A stretch of 64,000 bases of DNA from Leifsonia soli (GTDB lineage: Bacteria > Actinomycetota > Actinomycetes > Actinomycetales > Microbacteriaceae). Location of the stretch: assembly GCF_013408745.1 (NCBI RefSeq), contig NZ_JACCBJ010000001.1, forward strand, positions 1,736,001-1,800,000, in the 5' to 3' direction. The translations under genes were made by a program, and so were the position numbers. The notes under the pieces were generated by a model, which saw only the letters and a program-made list of their open reading frames with translations, made no database searches and was not told where the DNA came from. Below, one piece after another: positions 8,679 to 16,198 of this stretch (the stretch's first letter is position 1; the number at the start of each line of letters is the position of its first letter).

Positions 8679-11155
8679 TTGCTCTCACCACCCGTCGCGA
8701 GTCCGCCGAAGCCGAAGCCACGGCGAGCGGGCGCCGCGGCCGGAGCCGTCTCGGTCACCGCGGGAGCGGCCGAGGGAGCCGGAGCCCCGACGGTCGCGAA
8801 GCCCTTGCGGCCACCGCTGATCTCCTCGGCCTTGTTGACCTTGACGGTCGACTGCTCGGCCTGGTGGCGCGGCTTCATGTGGAGGTAGTACGTCGTCTTG
8901 ACGCCCTTCTCCCAGGCCGCGTAGTAGATGTCCATCATGTCGCCGAGGTCGCGCGTCTCGAGGTACATGTTGCGGCTGATCGCCTGGTCGATCCACTTCT
9001 GCGCGCGGGCCGCGACCTCGATGAAGGCGTACGGCGAGAGCTGGAAGCTCGTCTTGAACGTGGCCTTCACCTCGTCCGGGATCTCCGCGATGTTCTGGAT
9101 GTCGCCCTGCGACCGCAGGATCGCCTCGCGGACGTCCTGCCAGATGCCGCGCTCCTGCAGCGTCTCGACCAGGTTGCGGTTGACCTCGAGGAACTTGCCC
9201 GAGGAGGTCGAACGGCTGAAGATCTGCGAGAACTGCGGGTCGAAGCCGGGCGTGGTGCCCGCGACGAGACCGATGGACGCGGTCGGCGCGATGGCCATGA
9301 GGGTGGCGTTGCGCATGCCGCCCTTGACCTTCTCGCGGAGGCGGTCCCAGTCGAGGCGGATGGTGCGGTCCACCGTGATCGGGACGCCGCGGTCGGCCTC
9401 GGTGAGGGCGATGGAGTCGTAGGGCACCAGACCCTGCGACCAGCGGGAGCCCTCGAAGTTCGGGTACGCACCGCGCTCCTGCGCCAGGTCGGCGCTCTCG
9501 TCGATGGCGGCGTAGGAGACGTGCTCCATGATCTCGTCGATCAGGGCGTAGGCCTCTTCGCTCTCGTAGCTCAGGCCGAGCTTCTCGACGATGTCGGTGA
9601 AGCCCATGACGCCGAGGCCGATGGCGCGGTTCTGCTGGTTGGAGAAGTCGGCCTCCGGAACGCTCGACACGGTGATGTCGATGAGGTTGTCGAGCTGGCG
9701 GACCGCCTGGCGGGCGCTGGCCTCGATGCGCTCCCAGTCCATCTTCCCGTCGACCAGGTGACGCGACAGGTTGATCGACGCGAGGTTGCAGACCGAGACG
9801 TTGTCGCGGTCCTGCGGCAGCGTGATCTCGGTGCACAGGTTGGAGAGGTGGATGGTGCCCGTGTTGTTGTTGAGCGCACGGTTGTTGATCGTGTCCTTCC
9901 AGGTCAGCCACGGGTGGCTGGTGGTCTGGAGGCTCATCAGGATGTCCTTGAACTGCGCGCGGGCGCTGATCTTCTTGAACATCTTCAGGTTGCCGGCCTC
10001 GGCCTCTGCGACGTAGTGCGCGTAGCGCTCCGAGAAGGCCTTGCCGTACAGCTCGTTGAGGTCGGCGACCTCCAGCGGGTCGAAGAGGTACCAGTCCTCG
10101 TCGTTCTGGACGCGCTTCATGAACTCGTCGCTGATCCACACCGCGGTGTTCGCCGTGCGGGTGCGGCGGTACGGGTCGCCGGAGTTCTGGCGGAGGTCGA
10201 GGAACTCCGGGAAGTCCATGTGCCAGTTCTCCATGTAGAAGCAGAGGGCGCCGAACTTCTTGCCGCCGCGGCTGACCGCCCGCAGCACCGAGTCGATCGT
10301 GTGCATGAACGGGATGGGGCCGGTGGAGGTGGTGTTGTTGGAGCGGATGGGCGAGCCCTGCGCACGCAGCTTGGTGACCGACAGGCCGATGCCGCCGGTG
10401 CCCTTGGTGAGCCACATGACGTCGCGGACGCTCTTCGCGATGTGCTCGATGTCGTCCTGCATCTCCATGACGAAGCAGTTGGAGAGCTGCGGATAGGCGG
10501 TGCCCGCGTTGACGAGGGTCGAGCCGGCGGCCAGATACTCGAGCTTCGACATCTTGTCGTAGAACGCGATCGCGTGGCTGGTGGGGTCGGCCTCGTTGAG
10601 GGAGAGGCCCATGGCGATGCGCATCCAGAAGAACTGCGGCACCTCGAGGGAGTCGCCGTTGCGGGCCTTGATGCCGTAGCGGTTGTTGAGGGTGACGACG
10701 CCGATGTACTTCAGCAGCTCGTCGCGCGCGGGGTCGAGGTAGCCGGCCAGGCGGTCGAGGTCGAAGGCGGTGGTGAAGCGGCCGTCGAGCAGCGTCTCGG
10801 CGACGCCGCGCTCGATGTAGCCGCGGAAGCGGGAGGTGTGCAGCTCGACCAGCTCGTCGTGGCTCTCGTAGTCGCCGAGCACGCGCTTGTAGATGGTCTT
10901 GAGGAGGAGGCGCGCGGCGACGGTGTCGAACGCCGGGTCGTCCTTGACGTTCTGGAGGGCGACCTGGATGACCGCCTCGTCCAGCTGCTGGGTCGTGATG
11001 CCGTCGAACAGCGTGAGCTCGAGCTCGCTCGCGATCTGCGTCACCCACGTGATGTTCTCGTCGAGTCCCTTGGCCGCGTTCTCGATGGCCAGGTTGATCT
11101 TGTTGGCGTCGTACGGCTCGCGCTCGCCGTTGCGCTTCACGACTGTGATTGCCAC
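8675..11155 (-). CDS. nrdA: Ribonucleoside-diphosphate reductase large subunit (R1), lacking in-frame C-terminal cysteines
   Basis: 826 aa. An ATP-cone is at residues 1-95 (starting VVKRNGEREPYD), which gives dATP/ATP overall control. The catalytic barrel shows LSNCFVM (first redox Cys), SNLCTEI (thiyl Cys with Asn and Glu), VCNLASINL (second redox Cys) and the radical-transfer pair in KTTYYLHM. The tail from about 760 is Ala/Pro-rich, ends GGESK and has no Cys. The expected CxxC tail is in the overlapping downstream frame. It reduces NDPs to dNDPs in the cytoplasm together with NrdB. The upstream region holds NrdR-like and DnaA-like sites. Confidence 0.95.
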   Translation of the reverse strand: MAITVVKRNGEREPYDANKINLAIENAAKGLDENITWVTQIASELELTLFDGITTQQLDEAVIQVALQNVKDDPAFDTVAARLLLKTIYKRVLGDYESHDELVELHTSRFRGYIERGVAETLLDGRFTTAFDLDRLAGYLDPARDELLKYIGVVTLNNRYGIKARNGDSLEVPQFFWMRIAMGLSLNEADPTSHAIAFYDKMSKLEYLAAGSTLVNAGTAYPQLSNCFVMEMQDDIEHIAKSVRDVMWLTKGTGGIGLSVTKLRAQGSPIRSNNTTSTGPIPFMHTIDSVLRAVSRGGKKFGALCFYMENWHMDFPEFLDLRQNSGDPYRRTRTANTAVWISDEFMKRVQNDEDWYLFDPLEVADLNELYGKAFSERYAHYVAEAEAGNLKMFKKISARAQFKDILMSLQTTSHPWLTWKDTINNRALNNNTGTIHLSNLCTEITLPQDRDNVSVCNLASINLSRHLVDGKMDWERIEASARQAVRQLDNLIDITVSSVPEADFSNQQNRAIGLGVMGFTDIVEKLGLSYESEEAYALIDEIMEHVSYAAIDESADLAQERGAYPNFEGSRWSQGLVPYDSIALTEADRGVPITVDRTIRLDWDRLREKVKGGMRNATLMAIAPTASIGLVAGTTPGFDPQFSQIFSRSTSSGKFLEVNRNLVETLQERGIWQDVREAILRSQGDIQNIAEIPDEVKATFKTSFQLSPYAFIEVAARAQKWIDQAISRNMYLETRDLGDMMDIYYAAWEKGVKTTYYLHMKPRHQAEQSTVKVNKAEEISGGRKGFATVGAPAPSAAPAVTETAPAAAPARRGFGFGGLATGGESK

Positions 11156-11254
11156 TGTCTCTCCCTCATTCGCTAAGCCGCCTGAGCGGCGGAAATCCCC
11201 GCGGAACCGTGCCTTCCCGCATCGGGGGGAGGCTGACCGGCTCTGTGTGCTCGA

Positions 11255-11303
11255 CCACTATATAGCGGGGGTCCGACATTTCCACTCCCCCACATCTAGT
11301 GGG
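11255..11303. promoter_or_regulatory. nrdA: Possible NrdR boxes upstream of nrdA
   Basis: Two imperfect AT-centred palindromes lie 100-150 bp upstream of nrdA: CCACTATATAGCGG (11255-11268) and CCCACATCTAGTGGG (11289-11303). Both resemble the NrdR consensus of the ACACTATATAGTGT type. Their centre-to-centre distance is about 34 bp, slightly more than the 31-32 bp usual for NrdR pairs, so the second box is the weaker call. Confidence 0.4.
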
Positions 11304-11307
11304 CGTG

Positions 11308-11416
11308 TCGTCCACAGATGGGGAGAAGTTATGCACAGTTTCCACACCCCGCAAAGTGGGGATGGGCCGTGTGGATGATCCCGCGGAACGGCCCCCGCGA
11401 CCGATAGTGTGGATAG
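11308..11416. promoter_or_regulatory. Cluster of five DnaA-box-like 9-mers between nrdA and an MFS gene
   Basis: Compared with TTATCCACA / TTGTCCACA: TCGTCCACA (11308-11316), TTATGCACA (11329-11337), GTTTCCACA (11338-11346), and on the minus strand TCATCCACA (11370-11378) and CTATCCACA (11408-11416). Each differs from one of these consensus forms by one or two bases. Five in 109 bp is far above chance in such GC-rich DNA. In E. coli, DnaA boxes upstream of nrdAB tie dNTP supply to replication initiation; the same role here is inference. Confidence 0.6.
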
Positions 11417-11418
11417 TC

Positions 11419-12630
11419 GTGAGCACCTACTCGAGCCTCCTGAAGACGCCGGGCGTCGCCCGCATCATCGCGGCTCAGCTCACCGCCCGCTTCCCGTTCG
11501 GGATGCTGTCGCTGGCCTTCCTGCTGCACATCGAGCGCGTCCACGACTCGTACGCCGCCGCCGGACTGGTGCTCGGCGCCATGAGCATCGGGCAGGCCAT
11601 AGCCGGCCCGATGACCAGCAGGCTGATGGGCGTCCTCGGCATGCGCGTCGTGCTCTGGACCACCCTCGCCCTGTGCTCCGTGGCGGTCGCGGCGATCGGC
11701 ATCTTCGTCATGCCCATCCCCCTGACCATGGGCGTCGCGTTCTTCGCCGGGCTGAGCATGCCGCCCATCCAGCCGGCCGTGCGCACCATCTACCCGAAGA
11801 TGGTCAACTCGCGGCAGCTGACGCCGCTGTTCTCGCTCGACGCCTCGGCGCAGGAGATCATCTGGATCGCCGGACCGGTCGCCATCACGTTCGTCTCGAC
11901 GCAGATCGGCACCGTCGAGGGCATCCTGATGTCGGTGGCGATCATGCTCGCCGGCGGCTGCTGGTTCATCTCGTCGCCCGAGGTCGGCCGGGTGCGCATC
12001 CCCCGCAGCAAGCGGCGGTTCGGGACGGTGCTGGCGCGGCCGCCCGTCCTGCTCGCGACGGTCGTCGGCTTCCTGCTGATCGGATCCTGCTCGGCGGTCG
12101 AGGCCGGTGTCGTCGCCACGTTCGGCGAGGGCTCTCCGCTCGCCGGGATCGTGCTCGCCATCTGGTCGCTCGGTTCGCTGGTCGGCGGCCTCGCCTTCGG
12201 CCACGTGCCGATCGGGCCGTGGGCGACAGCGCGGCGCATGCTCATCGTGTTCGTCGGCGTCGTGCTGTCGACCTTCATGCTGTGGTCGTGGTGGGGGCTG
12301 TCGCTCACGCTGCTCGTCGCCGGACTCGGCATCGCGCCCGCCCTCGCCGTGCTGTTCGCCATCGTGTCCGCGAGCGTGAAGTTCTCCGACACGGCGGAGG
12401 CGTACGGCTGGGTCGGAACCGGGCAGCTGATCGGTGCCGCGCTCGGCTCGGCGCTCGCCGGCTTCCTCATCGACGGCGTCGGTGCAGTGGGAGCCTTCTG
12501 GGTCGCCGGGGCGTTCGCCCTGGTCGGCTTCGTCGTGCCCGCACTGGCGCACCGCATCCACCCCGACCTGCGGGGTCGCGACGCCTCCCCCATCCCCGAC
12601 ACCGAGCCCGTCCCCGTCCAGCCCTCCTAA
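11419..12630 (+). CDS. Major facilitator superfamily transporter
   Basis: 403 aa with about 12 predicted membrane helices, beginning near VARIIAAQLTARFPFGML. I place the start at GTG 11419, where similarity to the MFS N-terminus begins. No clear Shine-Dalgarno sequence precedes it, so the message may be leaderless. Longer in-frame starts back to 11299 would run through the DnaA-box cluster. The family exports or imports small molecules by proton coupling; no substrate is evident. It is divergent from nrdA, and a 56-bp palindrome follows the stop. Confidence 0.87.
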   Translation: MSTYSSLLKTPGVARIIAAQLTARFPFGMLSLAFLLHIERVHDSYAAAGLVLGAMSIGQAIAGPMTSRLMGVLGMRVVLWTTLALCSVAVAAIGIFVMPIPLTMGVAFFAGLSMPPIQPAVRTIYPKMVNSRQLTPLFSLDASAQEIIWIAGPVAITFVSTQIGTVEGILMSVAIMLAGGCWFISSPEVGRVRIPRSKRRFGTVLARPPVLLATVVGFLLIGSCSAVEAGVVATFGEGSPLAGIVLAIWSLGSLVGGLAFGHVPIGPWATARRMLIVFVGVVLSTFMLWSWWGLSLTLLVAGLGIAPALAVLFAIVSASVKFSDTAEAYGWVGTGQLIGAALGSALAGFLIDGVGAVGAFWVAGAFALVGFVVPALAHRIHPDLRGRDASPIPDTEPVPVQPS

Positions 12631-12648
12631 CGTCCCCAACCACCGCGC

Positions 12649-12704
12649 GAGGTGCTCGTCGTTGCGGTCGACACGCCGGGCTTGCGCGCATCTTCGAGCA
12701 CTTC
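12649..12704. repeat. 56-bp intergenic palindrome, type C copy 1 (inverted orientation)
   Basis: Outer arms GAGGTGCTCG (12649-12658) and CGAGCACTTC (12695-12704) pair with one mismatch. On the minus strand CCCGGCGTGTCG starts at offset 24, exactly as in the second copy at 13646-13701. The two copies flank the AbiEi/DUF559-type gene in opposite orientation. Confidence 0.85.
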
Positions 12705-12762
12705 ATGTGAGGGCTGTGGATAGTTCGGGGCAGGAGGGGCGCACGAGTGCGAGGGTGTGCGG

Positions 12763-13647
12763 ATGGATCCGCACCCCTTCACCCAACCGTTCTCAACCGC
12801 TGAGGCGCTACGCGACGGAGTCTCGCGCGGACGGCTCCGCTCACGCTCGCTCGTCGCACCGTTCCGCGGGATGCGCATCGCGCGTGACTCCGATTGCGAC
12901 GACGCCCGCCTCCGGGCTTTCGCCGCTCACCGGCTGACCGACTACGCCTTCAGTCACACGACCGCCGCCGCGCTCTACGGGATACCCCTGCCCGCCTGGT
13001 GCTCGGCCGAGATCCATGTCAGCGTGCCGGGAACGTGCCGTGCGCCCGTGGTGCGCGGCCACGTCGGCCACAAGCTGAGCCGGTGGGAGATCACGGAGGT
13101 GCGCGGACTGCCGGTCACCCGCCCGGAGCAGACCTGGCTCGACCTCGCGACCCTCCTCGACGTGCAGGAGCTGGTCGTCGCCGGCGACTCCCTCGTCGGA
13201 GGCCGGCCGCCACTCACCTCACTCGAGCTCCTGTCAGCAGCAGTGGCCGCATCGGCGGGGCGGCGTGGCGCGGGCCGGGCGCGCCATGCGCTCGAACGCG
13301 TACGTCGAGGAGCCGAGTCGCCGGGCGAGACGCGATTGCGCCTCGCGCTCAGCGACGCAGGTCTCCCGGAGCCGATCCTCAACCACCCGATCTTCGATCC
13401 GTCCGGCCGGTTCGTCGCCCGGGTCGACCTCGCCTACATCGGTCCGCGCGTCGCACTCGAGTACGAGGGAGACATCCATCGCGTCGACCGCGCGACCTGG
13501 CGCAAGGACATCACGCGACGCGAGCTGGTCGAAGACCTCGGCTGGCGGATGGTACGAATCACCGCCGACGATCTGCGCGACCAGGCGGCCCTCGTCGCGC
13601 GCATCACCCACCTCCTCCTCGCGCGCGCCCCGCGATCGGGCGCGTGA
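12763..13647 (+). CDS. AbiEi-type winged-helix / DUF559 nuclease-fold protein
   Basis: 294 aa from ATG 12763 (GAGGG seven bases upstream); a GTG at 12757 is an alternative. The N-terminal part (about 1-90) has the layout of AbiEi-like antitoxin domains, including the phrase YAFSHTTAAALYGIPLP. The C-terminal part (about 185-290) is a Vsr/DUF559-like fold: RVDLAYIGPRVALEYEGD with acidic residues, then RRELVEDLGWRMVRI. Such proteins are widespread and often multicopy in actinobacteria. No toxin partner is adjacent, so a toxin-antitoxin role is unsupported. A nuclease role is a family inference from the acidic residues. Confidence 0.8.
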   Translation: MDPHPFTQPFSTAEALRDGVSRGRLRSRSLVAPFRGMRIARDSDCDDARLRAFAAHRLTDYAFSHTTAAALYGIPLPAWCSAEIHVSVPGTCRAPVVRGHVGHKLSRWEITEVRGLPVTRPEQTWLDLATLLDVQELVVAGDSLVGGRPPLTSLELLSAAVAASAGRRGAGRARHALERVRRGAESPGETRLRLALSDAGLPEPILNHPIFDPSGRFVARVDLAYIGPRVALEYEGDIHRVDRATWRKDITRRELVEDLGWRMVRITADDLRDQAALVARITHLLLARAPRSGA

Positions 13648-13701
13648 GGTGCTCGTTGTTGTCGCGCGGCCCGGCGTGTCGCGTGCCCCTGCGAGCACCT
13701 C
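13646..13701. repeat. 56-bp intergenic palindrome, type C copy 2
   Basis: Perfect arms GAGGTGCTCG (13646-13655) and CGAGCACCTC (13692-13701) enclose the core CCCGGCGTGTCGCGTG. The length and core offset equal those of the copy at 12649-12704. It begins inside the stop codon of the preceding gene and ends five bases before the convergent aldo/keto reductase stop. Confidence 0.88.
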
Positions 13702-13706
13702 GGCGG

Positions 13707-14687
13707 CTACCAGCGGGGGTGGATGGAGGCGCGGAAGTGGCTGTCGTAGATGCGGTGCACGGCCGCGTCGAAGCCGTCGGGGAGGCGCACGGCGGCGGCA
13801 GCCGCGTTCGCGCGCGCCTGCTCCGGCGAGCGCGCGCCCGGGATGACGGTGGTGACGCCGTCCTGCGCGATGATCCACGCGATGGCGGCCTGCGCCGGCG
13901 TCGCACCCTCCGGCACCAGCTCGGCGAACTCGCGCGCCGCCTGCACGCCCTCCTCGAAGTCGACACCAGAGAACGTCTCGCCCACGTCGAACGCCTCGCC
14001 GTGACGGTTGTAGTTGCGGTGGTCGTCCGCCGCGAACGTCGTCTGCTCGCTGTACCGGCCGCTCAGCAGCCCCGAGGCGAGCGGCACCCGCGCGATGATG
14101 CCGACACCGGCCGCGCGCGCGGCGGGAAGGACACGGTCGAGCGGCTTGAGGCGGAAGGCGTTCAGGATGATCTGCACCGTGGCCGTGCCGGGCCGGGCGA
14201 TCGCCGCGAGGGCCTCGTCCACCGTCTCGACGCTGACACCGTAGTTCTCGATCACGCCCTCCTCCACGAGCGTGTCGAGCGCGTCGTACACGGCGTCGGT
14301 CGAGAACACCGGAGTGGGAGGGCAGTGCAGCTGGACCAGATCCAGCCGGTCGACGCCGAGATTGCGGCGCGAGCGGTCCGTCCACTCGCGGAACTTCGGC
14401 AGGGTGAAGTTGGCCGGGTCCTGCGCCTCGCGCCGCCCCATCTTGGTGGCGACGGTGAGCGGCAGTTCGGGGTGCTCCGTCACGAACCGCCCGATGAGCT
14501 GCTCGCTGCGGCCGTCGCCGTAGACGTCGGCCGTGTCGAAGAAGGTGACGCCGGATTCCGCCGCCGCCTCCAGCACGCCGAGGGCGTCGTCTTCGGAGAC
14601 GTCCCCCCAGTCCGCTCCGAGCTGCCAGGTGCCGAGTCCGACGACCGACACCTCCCGTCCTGTCCCGCCGAGGATGCGCTGTTCCAT
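13707..14687 (-). CDS. Aldo/keto reductase
   Basis: 326 aa, a single TIM-barrel domain. The catalytic tetrad is visible: Asp and Tyr in FFDTADVYGDG, Lys in VATKMGRR and His in LVQLHCPP. The C-terminal NADPH site is IPGARSPEQARANAAA. The closest pattern is the AKR11/YhdN-like group of general stress aldo/keto reductases, but substrate assignment is not possible. It is convergent with the AbiEi-type gene and lies nine bases downstream of the TetR gene stop on the same strand... the order of transcription is TetR then this gene. Confidence 0.9.
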   Translation of the reverse strand: MEQRILGGTGREVSVVGLGTWQLGADWGDVSEDDALGVLEAAAESGVTFFDTADVYGDGRSEQLIGRFVTEHPELPLTVATKMGRREAQDPANFTLPKFREWTDRSRRNLGVDRLDLVQLHCPPTPVFSTDAVYDALDTLVEEGVIENYGVSVETVDEALAAIARPGTATVQIILNAFRLKPLDRVLPAARAAGVGIIARVPLASGLLSGRYSEQTTFAADDHRNYNRHGEAFDVGETFSGVDFEEGVQAAREFAELVPEGATPAQAAIAWIIAQDGVTTVIPGARSPEQARANAAAAAVRLPDGFDAAVHRIYDSHFRASIHPRW

Positions 14688-14696
14688 GCCATCAGC

Positions 14697-15308
14697 CTAG
14701 GCCGCGCCGGAGGCGGTGTCGGGGGGTTGCGCTCCGCCGCTTCCCGGCCACCACGCGGGCGTGATCCGCCGCACCAGGGAGAGGAACGCATCCACGTCTC
14801 GAGGCCGCGGCCGGGTGAGCCACACGTCGATCGCGCCGATGATTCCGTCTGCGAGGTAGCGCGCGATCGCCCGCCTCTCCATGTCGTCGTTCGCCGGGAC
14901 GACCAGGCTGTGCTGGTCGAGCAGGAGTTCGATCGACGCCTGGAAGTGCTCGCTGAGCATGGCGTGCAGGCTCGCGGCGCCGCTGTCGGTCCCGAGGCCG
15001 CGGCGGTAGACGATGTCGTGGTCGTCGACGTGCCGCAGGACGGCGCGGGTGACCCCCACGACGGCGGCCGCGGCGTCCGACGGTTCGACGTCGACGAGGT
15101 ACTCGGCGCGCAGCGCGTCGAGCTCCGACCGCAGCACGCTCTCCAGCAGCGCAGCGGGCGAGGGCGCGTACTCGTACACCGTCGACCGGTGGACGCCGGC
15201 GGCGGCGGCGAGCGCGCTGACCGTGACCTCGCTCACCGGTCCGCGGCCGGCGAGGTCGAGGATGGTGGCGCTGAGCCGGGCGAGCGTCTTCTGCTGGCGT
15301 GCATCCAC
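14697..15308 (-). CDS. TetR-family transcriptional regulator
   Basis: 203 aa from GTG 15308. The N-terminal helix-turn-helix (about 20-50) reads SEVTVSALAAAAGVHRSTVYEY. The C-terminal ligand domain is divergent. It is transcribed away from the SDR gene at 15366, and a perfect 22-bp dyad lies between them at 15329-15350. The simplest model is a repressor of both its own gene and the divergent SDR; the ligand is unknown. Confidence 0.87.
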   Translation of the reverse strand: MDARQQKTLARLSATILDLAGRGPVSEVTVSALAAAAGVHRSTVYEYAPSPAALLESVLRSELDALRAEYLVDVEPSDAAAAVVGVTRAVLRHVDDHDIVYRRGLGTDSGAASLHAMLSEHFQASIELLLDQHSLVVPANDDMERRAIARYLADGIIGAIDVWLTRPRPRDVDAFLSLVRRITPAWWPGSGGAQPPDTASGAA

Positions 15309-15318
15309 CGCACGATCG

Positions 15319-15350
15319 TACAATGGAGTTATCCGACAGTTGTCGGATAA
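15319..15350 (+). promoter_or_regulatory. Promoter and perfect 22-bp operator of the TetR/SDR divergon
   Basis: TTATCCGACA-GT-TGTCGGATAA (15329-15350) is an exact inverted repeat with a 2-bp centre. A -10-like TACAAT at 15319-15324 lies directly upstream, so a bound dimer would cover the likely start of the SDR transcript. The SDR Shine-Dalgarno AAAGGAG follows at 15353-15359. Confidence 0.8.
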
Positions 15351-15365
15351 CGAAAGGAGATCTTC

Positions 15366-16121
15366 ATGGCTCAGTACGACGTCGCCGACCGGTCCGCGAT
15401 CGTGACCGGAGGCGGCTCGGGCATCGGCCGTGCCGTCGCCCTGACTCTGGCGGCGAGCGGCGCGTCGGTCCTGGTGACCGACCTCGACGAGGAGCACGCG
15501 AAGGCCGTCGCCGACGAGATCACGGCAGCGGGCGGCACTGCACGCGCCCTCGCCGGCGACGTGACCGACCCGGACTTCGCGACGGCGAGCGTCGCCGCGG
15601 CGAACGAGCTCGCCCCGCTGCGGATCGCGGTGAACAACGCCGGGATCGGCGGCGCGTCCGCTCCGGTCGGCGAGTACCCGCTCGACTCCTGGCGGAAGGT
15701 CATCGAGGTCAACCTCAATGCCGTCTTCTACGGAATGCAGCCCCAGCTCGACGCCATCGCGGCCAACGGAGGCGGCGCCATCGTGAACATGGCGTCCATC
15801 CTGGGCAGCGTCGGATTCGCGAACTCGTCCGCGTATGTGACCGCGAAGCACGCCCTCCTCGGCCTCACGCAGAACGCCGCGCTCGAGTACGCCGGGCAGA
15901 AGGTCCGCGTCGTCGCGGTCGGCCCCGGCTTCATCCGCACGCCGCTCGTCGCCTCGAACCTCGACGCCGACACCCTGACATTCCTCGAGGGCAAGCACGC
16001 GCTCGGCCGCCTCGGCGAGCCGGAGGAGGTCGCGTCCCTCGTCGCGTTCCTCGCGTCCGACGCCGCCAGCTTCATCACGGGCAGCTACCACCTGGTCGAC
16101 GGCGGTTATACCGCCCAGTAA
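15366..16121 (+). CDS. Short-chain dehydrogenase/reductase (classical SDR)
   Basis: 251 aa. The Rossmann motif is VTGGGSGIGRA (about 15-25), then NNAGIGG, and the active site is YVTAKHALLG (Tyr and Lys). The C-terminal FITGSYHLVDGGYTAQ is typical of NAD(P)-dependent fatty-acyl or sugar reductases. The start has AAAGGAG seven bases upstream. It is controlled by the divergent TetR protein through the dyad in its promoter, so induction by an unknown compound is likely. Confidence 0.92.
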   Translation: MAQYDVADRSAIVTGGGSGIGRAVALTLAASGASVLVTDLDEEHAKAVADEITAAGGTARALAGDVTDPDFATASVAAANELAPLRIAVNNAGIGGASAPVGEYPLDSWRKVIEVNLNAVFYGMQPQLDAIAANGGGAIVNMASILGSVGFANSSAYVTAKHALLGLTQNAALEYAGQKVRVVAVGPGFIRTPLVASNLDADTLTFLEGKHALGRLGEPEEVASLVAFLASDAASFITGSYHLVDGGYTAQ

Positions 16122-16130
16122 TCCTCCACA

Positions 16131-16161
16131 GCCCCCGGCTTTCCACAGAACAGCCGGGGGC
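16131..16161 (+). terminator. Stem-loop after the SDR gene
   Basis: GCCCCCGGCT (16131-16140) and AGCCGGGGGC (16152-16161) form a perfect 10-bp stem with the loop TTCCACAGAAC. No U-tract follows, which is common for actinobacterial terminators. It separates the SDR from the acyl-CoA dehydrogenase gene. Confidence 0.6.
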
Positions 16162-16198
16162 CTGCCGTGCCCGGTCGCGCTCGCCTAGGGTGAGGAAC

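Noticed and set aside
8510..11176. Very long open frame antisense to nrdA
   Set aside because: Codon-position bias of the GC-rich nrdA gene keeps the antisense frame open; it has Arg/Val/Asp-rich composition with no domain.
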